Part shown: positions 1 to 9,416 of the stretch, piece by piece
Position numbering within the stretch: the stretch's first letter is position 1
Layout of the letters: each line of letters begins with the position of its first letter
Notes under the pieces: generated by a model
Database searches by the model: none
What the model saw: the letters and a program-made list of their open reading frames with translations, nothing else
Told to the model about the DNA's origin: nothing
NCBI GenBank assembly: GCA_936432065.2
Contig: OW386287.2
Location: 78,681,804 to 78,745,803, forward strand
Length of the DNA: 64,000 bases
Source of the DNA: Rutpela maculata
Lineage: Eukaryota; Arthropoda; Insecta; Coleoptera; Cerambycidae
Reading direction: 5' to 3'
Made by a program: the position numbers and the translations under genes

Positions 1-747
1 ATGTTTTACCACTCGATTTCATGTATTGTGATTTTTAACTTTTGGGTTCAATTTGATATGTAAATTCCCTAGTCATTTCGGAGAGATGGTATGAAGCTTT
101 GGTGGGTATACGCACCAAAAAATAATCATAATTATTTTGTTTGTTTGTTTGAGCTTTACCGCTGTGAGTTATGCAAGTTTTTTTAAAACATAAATTGTAT
201 ATACATAAGTATGCAAAATGGTAACTTTTTTATTTTATATCTATTTATCTATCTAAATCATAATGGGGGTTTCAAAGTGGTCACGTCATACCAAAACTCT
301 TGAAAAAATCTATTAATCTTAACATTGAAATCGGTATATAAAAAATATATCATAATTACAGGAAAAACAAACAAAAAAATAAAGGAAATTGAAAAAGGTT
401 CATTTGTTTTGGGGATTTAAAAAAACCTGAAAAAATAACAATTTTGTTGTAGAGGAGAAAAAGTGACAATAATGAAGTGGCTTAATAAGTACGTTTATTT
501 TTCAAATAATCTCTGGAAAAAACAATTTTTTTATGATAAATATCAAAATATCTGATATTTACGATGTATATCGGATATATATCAACAATTGATAAATATT
601 GGATATTTCAATATTTATAATAGAATTATAAAAAAATATTAATTTTCAATAAAAATTATTCCACACAGGATTTTTGTCGCAGCATGTTGCTTAATAGTTA
701 ATATATTCACATAATCAAAGCAGTGTTGCCATATTCTCACAATTTCA
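1..747. other. AT-rich stretch without a gene
   Basis: No supportable coding region. The sequence is AT-rich with short homopolymer runs. The part near 414-500 resembles 2265-2350 (both carry a CGTTTATTTTTCAAATAA core), so at least part of it is repeat-derived. Confidence 0.5.
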
Positions 748-1632
748 AGCGTGTTTGCACTTAACTCCCGGTGCCATTTTCTCGATAAATAAAAGAGGTA
801 TTTGAATTCTGTAAAAGATTATATAAATTATATCAGTTCTGAGTAAAAGTGGCAATTTTACAAATTGAGGTTGTAGATGCCGTTGCAACGCAAAGAAATT
901 ATTTGATCCTAGGAATGTTGAAATGTAGTGAAAGTGATGGGACATTACATTCTGAGCAACTTTTATGATACGAACATTTTTCGAAAAATTACTGGTTTTC
1001 AAGATATTTGAGCTTCAATATAATTTTTTTAAATATAAAAATCGTGATAACTTTTTTGAAATATATTTTAGACGATAAGTTCTTTGGGGCATTTTTCATA
1101 ATGAATCAGGTTGATTTAGATGGTAATGAAACATATTTTTTTTTTTTCAAAACACGAAATAACTTTTTTTTTTTTCAAGTAAAACAAGGACGGGACTGCA
1201 ACTGCTGTTTCGAAATTAAAGATTTTAACATTTCTGTTTATTGTGTATTGTCTAATTTTTGCGTCATGTTGATGTTGTATGTTCGACTAAATTTTACACT
1301 GTAAATTGTAGACGTATGAAAATGCGATTTTTGTTACTTGAAAAATTACATTGAAGTTCAAATATCTCGAAAACCGGTGATTTTTTGAAAATTGTTCATA
1401 TTAAAAAGTTACTTAGAATATAATTCTCCATCTCATGCACCTTATTTCAACGTTCCTAGAATCGAACAATTTCTTTGCCTCGCAACGCCATCTATACCTC
1501 AATTTGTAAAATAATCATTTTTACTCAAAATAGAAGTCATTATATATTCTAGTAAATACCTTCTACATAATTCAAATATTGATTTTGGTTAACGAGAAAA
1601 TGGCACCGGGAGTTTTAAGCGGTACACTCTGT
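748..1632. mobile_element. Foldback (hairpin) repeat with ~265-bp inverted arms
   Basis: Left arm about 755-1017 and right arm about 1346-1620 are diverged reverse complements. For example TCCCGGTGCCATTTTCTC near 768 is matched by GAGAAAATGGCACCGGGA near 1597, and the inner ends GATATTTGAGCTTCAA and TTGAAGTTCAAATATC face each other. The ~330-bp loop is A/T-run rich and codes for nothing recognisable. Arm length and divergence suggest an old non-autonomous inverted-repeat element. Confidence 0.75.
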
Positions 1633-1721
1633 ATAATATGAACGAAAGCGATATTTGTTTCACTATAAATAATATCATGATATATATCACTTCATATATA
1701 TAATCGAACCCTGCTTTGGGC

Positions 1722-2262
1722 AATCATCAACTTTATTTTTTAAAATATGGACCTGGATTTTTTATTTCGTGTTTGTCATCTTTTGACCTCCCAAAATCAG
1801 TGTGATCACACTTACTGATAAATAATGTAAAAATCCAAGTCTGTAATTATAAAAATTAAGTTCATGAGGATCCCAAAAGAACGAAAAGTTGGATTTCAAA
1901 TTTAACATTTTACATACCTATTAGTTTTTTAAATCTTTTTAAGAAGAAATTATGGATTTGTGATATATTTTTTATATTTTATCTGGCTGTATTTGTAAAA
2001 CTTTATATAGATATTTTATAAAATTTTACATTACATTAGGGTCACTTTTTATACTCTATAAGAAAATAATGTTAAATTTAAAATCCAACATTTCGTTCTT
2101 TTGAAATCCTCATCCCTAGAGACCTAGATTTTTACATCATTTATTAGTAAGTTTAATACATCGTTAATTTTGGGAGGTAAACAGATAATAAAAAATGAAA
2201 TAAAAAGATCCAGATACAGCGTATTTAAAAAAAAAGTTGATGGTTGTCCAAAGATTTTAAAT
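1722..2262. repeat. Second inverted repeat, ~200-bp arms
   Basis: About 1722-1920 and 2068-2258 are approximate reverse complements (GGCAATCATCAACTT versus AAGTTGATGGTTGTCC; CAAAAGAACGAAAAGTTGGA versus CCAACATTTCGTTCTTTTG). The loop of ~150 bp is AT-rich. No coding content. Confidence 0.65.
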
Positions 2263-3340
2263 TGAACATCGCTATCTTGTAGAGAAAAATAAGTAGCAGC
2301 GATGAAGTGATATTTATTTCACGTTTATTTTTCAAATAAGGTCAGTAATATATAATTTTTTTTTCAAAATTCAGTTTTTTTTCAAAAATCTCAAAAACAA
2401 ATAAACATTTTTTAATTTTTTTTACCCCTTAAAGATAGCAAATCATTTAAAACGTTCCCCATTTAACCTTTTTCGTAACTCGCCGTAGCGCCGTCTGGTG
2501 GCCGTTTTGAAGAAAGTTTATTAGAGATTTTTAAAGCCTTACAACATTAATCATTTGCGAAAAATAATCTTTGTTAATGAAAACTATGCGTTTTCAGAAA
2601 AGTTTATTTTCTATTAGTTTAATCATAAGGTACATCTTGGTAAATCGTTAAAAATTTTTAAATATTTTTAATTTTTTGTCAAAGCACCCAGGGACGTGCA
2701 GACAATCAGTTTTTATTTTTTTCTCGAAAATGAAACGAGATACGAAAAAAGTCAAGCGTCAAATAAATTATTTTTAATTGTGAAATCTAAAAAATGTATA
2801 TCACAATTATAAAAAATAATGGCGTACTATGGTTTTTCTCGTAAATATCAATTTAACCTAAATCAGCTGAACGCATCTGGCATAAATCATTTTAATCTGA
2901 TTACATTAAAATAAGCTCGTTACTACACTACAAACAAGTGTGCCAAGTTTTATCAAAGTCGTCGGCTAAAGGGTTTTTGAGAGAGGTATTAATAATAAAC
3001 ATATTTTTTTTAAAAATTTTTGCACCCAATAACTCGAAAACGAAGCATTTCTGGAATCATGCTTATAGGAACTTTTTTTCTTATTTTAAAGAGTACTATA
3101 TTCTGGAAGTAACACCTCTTCTGAAACACCCTGTATAGACGGTGTTATGTTTTAATTAATTTTAGGCTCGGGGACTTTTCAATTTTCACCAATATAAATC
3201 TCATGGGACCGAAAATATATTTAGATTTCAGAATCACCTGCCACCAGGCTCACCTGGTTATATGATGTCTCACTAATTGACCATATTTTAGATAAGAATT
3301 ATTTGCTTGTAGGTGCGGTCCAGGTTTCAATAAGGTTATA
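2263..3340. other. Non-coding repeat-derived stretch ending in an ACACCCTGTATA end
   Basis: No protein-coding signal is convincing. AACACCCTGTATA at 3125-3137 is the kind of terminus found on many insect inverted-repeat elements. GCGCCGTCTGGTGGC near 2489 is also repeat-like. The rest has no feature I can name. Confidence 0.4.
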
Positions 3341-3351
3341 ATAATTTTATT

Positions 3352-4062
3352 ATGATACCTTTTCATCTTCTGTCGAAGTCTGGAAAACGTAAACGCTTAG
3401 AGCCCCTTAAAGATAGCAAAGAAAAGTTGAATAATGACAGTAATGACACCGAGGAGAATGATGATAACCAACGATGTAAACTCTTCTGCAACTCAACTGA
3501 CTTGCCATGTAATGAAAATTTGGAATACCCTTCTTCTTCAAGTGATTCATCTAACCTTCAAGACAATGGCTACAATGGAGTAGGCCAAAATATTCCTGCC
3601 ACAAACAGTACAACAATTCATATATTTTCTGCTGTTAATCCTTGTCGTATGTCTGAAACAGCTTCCTCAAATTCTGCAGTTTCCACTAATTCAGTTCAGG
3701 AAGAAAGTTTTCCTACTTTTTATGGCTCGAGTGATGAATCATCATCAGACGAGGAGGTGTTATTTGAGGATCAGTCTGTTGAATGTTATACTGTGTCGGT
3801 GCAAATAAAACAGTTTCTACGTGAATGGTCCCTAGAAAATAATATCACCCATTCAGCATTAGGATTTTTGTGCAAAGGTTTAAAAGCTATTTTTCCTCAT
3901 GACTTGGATAAACTGCCTCTAGATCCAAGGACAATTTTAGGAACACCCACATTAAACATTAATGCGGTTATCATTGGAAAGGAAATGGTCACTATATTCA
4001 CATTGGTTTAAAAATTCAGTTGAACTTTATTGCTTCTCTTGTCAAAAATCCATTATCAACTT
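3352..4062 (+). pseudogene. 5' part of a broken DNA-transposon transposase gene
   Basis: Opens with ATG at 3352 and reads for 219 codons. The first ~140 residues are Ser/Asp/Asn-rich low complexity with a basic start (KSGKRKR). Residues ~149-200 (QIKQFLREWSLENNITHSA ... LPLDPRTILGTP) match the N-terminal part of a large multicopy arthropod 'transposase domain' family that I recognise from memory. At about 3980 the family reading moves from frame 1 to frame 3 (a GHYIHIGLK-type segment), a one-base indel that truncates the open frame at 4011. The frame-3 reading then runs to 4062, where a Gypsy-type LTR element is inserted. It continues at 7671. Pseudogene by two criteria, frameshift and insertion. 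The exact superfamily name is not certain. Confidence 0.65.
4059..4062. repeat. Target-site duplication, left copy (ACTT)
   Basis: ACTT immediately precedes the TGTGGTG start of the left LTR and is repeated at 7667-7670 directly after the CA end of the right LTR. A 4-bp duplication fits Gypsy-type integration. Confidence 0.85.
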
Positions 4063-4508
4063 TGTGGTGCCCCACCTGATAGGTACAGCTATTTGTATTA
4101 GAGTATTGTGCATTGTAAAAATTTTGGGGCAGTGATGCGAATTTGAGGTCTTGAGTACAGAGCCTAAATCAAGTAGGTGAAGACGAGAACTGTCAGAAAA
4201 GGGACGCGGAGTTTGAAAGGAGGTTTTGGCGGAGAGAAGAGTGATGGCAGAGGCGTCTGGCATTGAGAGAGTAAATGTAGCAGAAATGAAATAAATAATA
4301 GTTGGAGAGATAATTTGGAATAATAATTGAATTCAGTGGCGGTTTACGAACAGTCTGCATCAAATCAGAGGTAAACAAAAACTGTTGTTGTGTTAAATGT
4401 GAAGAAGTTAATATAAATTTGTTAAATACTGATCTTTTCTTTGTTTCTTTTGACGCAAGCGCGTAACCACTTTTAAATTTCCCTGAGATACTAATTAAGA
4501 GCATCTCA
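4063..4508 (+). repeat. Left LTR, 446 bp
   Basis: Starts TGTGGTGCCCCACC and ends GAGCATCTCA. It matches 7221-7666 along its full length. Differences seen are A/G near 4308/7454 (AATAATAG versus AATGATAG), T/C near 4429/7587, and T/C near 4492/7650. The U3 promoter was not identified by motif. Confidence 0.92.
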
Positions 4509-4510
4509 AT

Positions 4511-4522
4511 TGGCGCCCGACG
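4511..4522 (+). promoter_or_regulatory. Primer binding site of the LTR element
   Basis: TGGCGCCCGACG begins two bases after the left LTR. TGG at this spot pairs with the CCA end of a tRNA primer. The tRNA species cannot be named with confidence. Confidence 0.8.
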
Positions 4523-4787
4523 CGTGGCTTTGCGGTGGACAAAGAAACAAAGTAAGACAGGTAGATTGAAAGCGTTGAGTTGATAGCATATTTAACAAGA
4601 GAAACGGACACAGAATTTTGTTCGGTACGAGCATGAACTTTATGTGATTCTTGGAGAGAGGAACTTATTAATAATTGTGTCAATTTTAGAACAATATAAG
4701 TACTAGATTGTGAATATTAGAGGGACTGTGTTAGATCTAGTATATATATCGAATTGTTAGTCAGTAGATAATTAGATAATTTAAATC

Positions 4788-6647
4788 ATGTCAAAGAAAT
4801 CCGGGCGAAAATCAAAACAAAAAGATCGGGAATCAGGGGAGGAAGTAGGAAGTAAATTAGAGGATATCATTAGCAAATTAGCAGATGGTATGGCCGAGAT
4901 GCAATGGTCCATAAGTAAACTTGCGGAAACTGTTCAAAATAATGTGAAAGAAAAGAAAGAGTTCAAGAACGAGGCTGCTGGTACAAAGTTAGAAATGGTA
5001 TGTTCACGTGATAGACATTATATATCACTATGGCGAGATTTGGGGAGTTCTAACTTAAGCTTTGCTCCGAATTCTGGTTTACATCCTATGGTATATTTAA
5101 AAAAATTAGTTCGATTGTTTGATGAAGCAGGGGTACCCGACGAGAGGAGATTAAGTTTGGCTATTAATTCACTACGTGGGTCGGCGGCGGATTGGGTAGC
5201 AACGCGAGAGAATGTTTTGAAAGACTTTAAGCAATTTAAAGAGGCTTTTAAAAAACGTTATTGGGGGACGGAACAGGAACGCGACCTATTTTATGAGATC
5301 AAATATGGGCAGTATAGATCAGGGAATCGTGCGGACTATTTGTTAAAATTGGCAGCTCAAGCAGCTTTTTTGTCAGATGTAATACCGGAGGAAAAACTTG
5401 TGGAATGGTTAAGTAAACATTTTACCGCGGATATTCGGAGGGGTATTTGTTTGGCAGGATTAACGCAGATAGAGCAAGTTGAAAAATATTTAAGAAAGTT
5501 GGAGACAACGGAGGGAGATTCTAATATAAATCGAGAGATGACGCGTAGTTACGAGGGAGGTAATGAGAATAGGCGCGGACCGACAAATACCAGAGATAAT
5601 ATTGCATATCCCAGGGAAAATTATTATCTAGATAACTCATCTAGAGAAAATGCTGTAGCAACCAATGTAAATATAAATTCTAATAGAACGATACGATGTT
5701 TAGATGTACGGGATGAGCTTTTAAGTGATAACGATAATGTCGAAATGTCGGAAGAAGAAATATTATTATCACCTATTATCATGACACAGGTTGAAGATAA
5801 AAAAATAAATATTTTAATTGACTCCGGGAGCCAGTGTTCAGCAGTGTCGGAGAATTTTTTCAGAAAATTACAGGTTGATTCGAAAAAATTACCTGTGATG
5901 CCGGTAACCAATTTAACTATATCAGGAGCGATTGGTGCTAAGAAACGAAAAATACTAGAACAAGTATTATTGCCTGTTTGGATTGGTAAAGTAAAATTTG
6001 ATATATTGTGCATTATAGTACCGAACTTGAATAAAGAAGTTATTTTAGGTTGCGACTGGATGACGGCAGAAAAGGTGAAACTAGATTTTGAAAAAATGAG
6101 TTTGAGAATTCCAGGTAGGGGTTTGAATGTAAAAATGCAAGTTAAAAAAGAGCAAGAAAGTCAGTTGTCGGTGAATATAGTAGTAGGAGAAAGTAGGGCA
6201 AGTAATAAGCAATGTTATACCGATTTTAATTTTAGACAGATTGCTGACAAAGCCGAAACTATTAATGATGATCAATGCAATATCTTGTTTAGGTTATTAC
6301 AAAAATATCGGGGGGTATTTTTAGGAACTTCGGGTAAAACAGATATCTACGAACATGAGATTCAGATGAGGGAGGAAACGCTGCTTTTTAAATTGGTTCA
6401 TCCAATCGCTGTGGCGCGTCGTGACGTAGTCAGGGCGCAAATAAAAGAAATGTTAAACTCGGGTATTATTTCTCAGTCTCAAACCGAATATGTGTCACCA
6501 TTGACGACAGTGACAAATTTCCCTGTTCCGAGTAATATACAGAAGCTGAGTGTTTTTTTGGGAATGATTCATTACGACCGTCGTTTTGTGCATAAATATT
6601 CCGACCTAACTGTGCCACTACTTCGCTTACTAAAAAAAAAATGTTAA
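4788..6647 (+). CDS. gag-protease polyprotein with deleted pol (Gypsy type)
   Basis: A 619-residue frame. The N-terminus is lysine-rich with a helical segment (residues ~25-60). A retrotransposon capsid domain lies at about residues 100-250 (HPMVYLKKLVRLFDEAG, RGSAADWV, FKEAFKKRYWG). No CCHC zinc knuckle is visible. An aspartic protease follows, with DSGSQCSAVS from about residue 345 and VILGCDWM near 418. Residues ~520-574 are the beginning of a reverse transcriptase (ARRDVVRAQIKEMLNSGII, then YVSPLTTV). The frame then jumps directly to the connection region (NIQKLSVFLGMIHYDRRF, residues ~580-605), skipping the whole palm including the catalytic YxDD box. It ends in an A-run (about 6631-6641) where one base more or fewer would continue into the start of RNase H. 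Gag and protease look functional; pol is not. Confidence 0.85.
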   Translation: MSKKSGRKSKQKDRESGEEVGSKLEDIISKLADGMAEMQWSISKLAETVQNNVKEKKEFKNEAAGTKLEMVCSRDRHYISLWRDLGSSNLSFAPNSGLHPMVYLKKLVRLFDEAGVPDERRLSLAINSLRGSAADWVATRENVLKDFKQFKEAFKKRYWGTEQERDLFYEIKYGQYRSGNRADYLLKLAAQAAFLSDVIPEEKLVEWLSKHFTADIRRGICLAGLTQIEQVEKYLRKLETTEGDSNINREMTRSYEGGNENRRGPTNTRDNIAYPRENYYLDNSSRENAVATNVNINSNRTIRCLDVRDELLSDNDNVEMSEEEILLSPIIMTQVEDKKINILIDSGSQCSAVSENFFRKLQVDSKKLPVMPVTNLTISGAIGAKKRKILEQVLLPVWIGKVKFDILCIIVPNLNKEVILGCDWMTAEKVKLDFEKMSLRIPGRGLNVKMQVKKEQESQLSVNIVVGESRASNKQCYTDFNFRQIADKAETINDDQCNILFRLLQKYRGVFLGTSGKTDIYEHEIQMREETLLFKLVHPIAVARRDVVRAQIKEMLNSGIISQSQTEYVSPLTTVTNFPVPSNIQKLSVFLGMIHYDRRFVHKYSDLTVPLLRLLKKKC

Positions 6648-6660
6648 ATATACTTGGGGG

Positions 6661-7095
6661 GTGAAAGAAAAGGGGAGTACGAGATATGTTCCACCATTTT
6701 TATTCTATGGGACGAACAATCCAAATAATGTTCATGAAATTATTCAGTTTCCGATTGATAACGAGTATGATCAGCAACCGTTAACCGAATTTTGGGAGAT
6801 TGCACGTAATAGAATGTTGACTAAATCCGAAAGAAAGAAACAAAAATATGAGTCTCAAAACAAGGCCATTATTTTTGAACCAGGGGAGCAAGTGCTGGTG
6901 AAAACACACCCCTTATCCTCTGCCGCCAATTCGGAAATAAAAAAGTTTTTTTTATTGTACGAGGGTCCGTACACGGTGACTAAAAAGATTGGTCAAAATT
7001 CTTATTTTCTAGTTACTGCCAGTGGTATTGTTTTTGGACCTCATAATATTGTGAATTTGAAAAAATATAAAACCATACCAGATGTTTTGCACTAG
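6661..7095 (+). pseudogene. Integrase C-terminal remnant of the LTR element
   Basis: The 144 residues resemble the C-terminal end of Gypsy integrases: PPFLFYGTNN, an amphipathic KSERKKQKYE segment, then FEPGEQVLVKTHPLS and a GPYTVTKKIGQNSYFL core like the GPY/F module. The DDE catalytic part and the zinc-binding HHCC part are absent. The frame begins just after the RNase H fragment with no start codon of its own, so it is what remains after an internal deletion. Confidence 0.8.
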
Positions 7096-7206
7096 TGGTA
7101 TTCCTAAAAATATATTCAGAAGTTACAGTTAGTTTAATTAGTACTTAAGCACCTTATTATTTTGTATTAAATCGAGACACTTTTGATTGATTTTCGTGCC
7201 GCGATT

Positions 7207-7220
7207 GAATAGGGGGGTGA
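7207..7220 (+). promoter_or_regulatory. Polypurine tract
   Basis: GAATAGGGGGGTGA directly abuts the TGTGG start of the right LTR, the expected place for the plus-strand primer. Confidence 0.8.
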
Positions 7221-7666
7221 TGTGGTGCCCCACCTGATAGGTACAGCTATTTGTATTAGAGTATTGTGCATTGTAAAAATTTTGGGGCAGTGATGCGAAT
7301 TTGAGGTCTTGAGTACAGAGCCTAAATCAAGTAGGTGAAGACGAGAACTGTCAGAAAAGGGACGCGGAGTTTGAAAGGAGGTTTTGGCGGAGAGAAGAGT
7401 GATGGCAGAGGCGTCTGGCATTGAGAGAGTAAATGTAGCAGAAATGAAATAAATGATAGTTGGAGAGATAATTTGGAATAATAATTGAATTCAGTGGCGG
7501 TTTACGAACAGTCTGCATCAAATCAGAGGTAAACAAAAACTGTTGTTGTGTTAAATGTGAAGAAGTTAATATAAATTTGTTAAACACTGATCTTTTCTTT
7601 GTTTCTTTTGACGCAAGCGCGTAACCACTTTTAAATTTCCCTGAGATACCAATTAAGAGCATCTCA
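7221..7666 (+). repeat. Right LTR, 446 bp
   Basis: Same length and ends as the left LTR, ending GAGCATCTCA, followed by the ACTT target duplication at 7667-7670. Confidence 0.92.
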
Positions 7667-7670
7667 ACTT

Positions 7671-9233
7671 TATCATTAATTTTTATCGTGGATGGTCTCC
7701 CATTGTATAATAATAGTACTACAGGTGAACTGTGGCCTATCCTAATGGCTGCACCATGTGTTGAGTATTTAAGCCACAAAGTTTTTCCAATTGTATTTTA
7801 TTTTGGTGTCGGTAAACCTGTAGATCTTGAACTTTACTTTTCTGAATTTCTAACTGAGCTCCAAGATGTTTTGACAAATGGATTTGTTTTCAATAATAGG
7901 AAAATTAATGTTAAGGTTCTAGGATTTTCTTGTGATGTTCCAGCTCGAAGTTACATCATGGGAACAGTTAGTCACACAGGCTTTTTTTTCTTGCGCTCGA
8001 TGCACTATAAAAGGCAAAACTGTGGAGCGTAGAAGAGTTTTTACTCAGTTAAACTGTCCTTTGCGAACCGATGAGGAATTTAGAAATCGTAGAGATAAAC
8101 GTTTTCGGCCTATCGATCGGACCACTCCATTAATAAATTTAAGACCGAAATTAAATTTTTTATCGGACTTTATTTTGGAACCTATGCATCTTATTGATTT
8201 AGGGGTGATGAAAACTCTTTTACAGGTATGGAATTCTGGTGGTATACCTTTACAGTTATCAGCAAGTCAGAGGTCATTAATTTCTGAAGACTTGTTAAGC
8301 TTGCGAAAAGCTATACCTCTAGAATTTGCTAGAACACCTAGAGAATTTAAAATTGTGGGCAGGTGGAAAGCAACAGAATGTAGAATGTTTTTGCTCTATT
8401 TGGGCATTGTCGTTTTAAAGGACAGGTTAACTGAAAACAAGTATAAACACTTTATTTCGTTACATCTAGCCATATCCATTTTATCACAGCCATCTTTATG
8501 CTCTTTAAAAGTAAATCGTGAATATGCTAGGCAGCTATTAATTTATTTTGTATCGAAGGTTCCTGAACTTTATGCTGAATATTTATTAACTCACAATTTT
8601 CATTCTCTTATCCATCTTGTAGATGATATGGACCATTTTGTGAATCTTATCCCTAATTTTTCTTTATCAGATATTTCAAGCTATCGTTTTGAAAATTTTC
8701 TGTACAGTTGTAAGAAATTGGTTAGGGGTAAATCAGAACCACTTGCTCAAATAGGACGCCGAATTGGTGAGTTATTCCAAAGTTCAGTTCTTCAAAAGAA
8801 ATACACTTCCACAAAGTCTGCTGGCATGCGTCTAGTTTCTCCTCACAACAACGGTCCCTTACTTGCCTTCACTTGTGGTCCTGAATACGGTGCTGTTCAT
8901 ATGTCTAATTTTAAACTTACCAATAATTATCCTAACAATTGCTGTGGGATGACAAATGGAGAAATCATCTTGATTGAAAATATTGCATACTCATTAGAGT
9001 TAAGACAACAAGTTATTATTGGTAAAAAGTTTGTGGGAGTAAGTGATTTTTATTCTTTGGGTGATTGTAAAAGCTCTTTCTTAGGCATTTATAAAGTCAA
9101 AAAGTTATCTGAAAGAGTAATGAGGCTTCTCTCAGAAATAAAGATGAAGCTTGTTTGCTTACCTTACAACGACAGTTATGTTGTGATTCCTCTTTTGCAT
9201 TCTGAATTGTTGGTTTCAAAGTTTGAGTTATAA
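7671..9233 (+). pseudogene. 3' part of the broken transposase gene
   Basis: Continues the protein interrupted at 4062. Taking out 3608 bases (element plus one target copy) keeps the frame from ~3981 through VDGLPLYNNS (about 7685). Family-type blocks in order are VDGLPL, GELWPILM, YFGVGKPVDLELYFSEFL, FSCDVPARSYIMG, then CARCTIKGK, FILEPMHLIDLGVMKTLLQ, RWKATECRMFLLYLG, FHSLIHLVDDM and RFENFLYSCKKLVRGKSEPL. A second frameshift sits in a T-run at about 7982-7989: the first frame dies at 8032 while the correct one runs to TAA at 9231-9233. Acidic residues in VDG, CDVPA and HLID are candidates for catalysis, but I cannot assign a DDE triad. Inactive because of two frameshifts and the insertion. 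Confidence 0.68.
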
Positions 9234-9416
9234 AATTTCAGTATATTTTTATATTTTTTATTTTTTTTAGTTCCATTCTATTTTGCTTAAGATAGAAGCA
9301 CATTATAATATACCTACCTTTCAATTCTTTATTACTATATTGTTGATCAGTTATGTTCTGATTCAAGGCGCACTTTTTTTTAAACATTTTTCAAGTCCCG
9401 TGGCTCTCAGAAATAT

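Larger units (their letters stand above)
4063..7666 (+). mobile_element. Non-autonomous Gypsy-type LTR retrotransposon, 3604 bp
   Basis: Complete element with two 446-bp LTRs (TG...CA ends), tRNA-type primer site, gag-protease ORF, remnants of reverse transcriptase and integrase, a purine tract and a 4-bp target duplication. The pol core is missing: the reverse-transcriptase palm with its catalytic Asp pair, most of RNase H and the integrase zinc/catalytic domains are absent, leaving only the edges joined. The LTRs differ at only three positions that I noticed, so insertion looks recent although the copy cannot encode its own enzymes. It must have been moved by proteins of a full-length relative, or it lost its core soon after arrival. 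It lies in sense orientation inside a transposase gene and splits it. Confidence 0.9.

Noticed and set aside
4042..4683. Minus-strand frames in the LTR and leader, repeated at 7167-7779
   Set aside because: Both sets are antisense readings of the two LTRs; no domain, and the sense strand explains the sequence.
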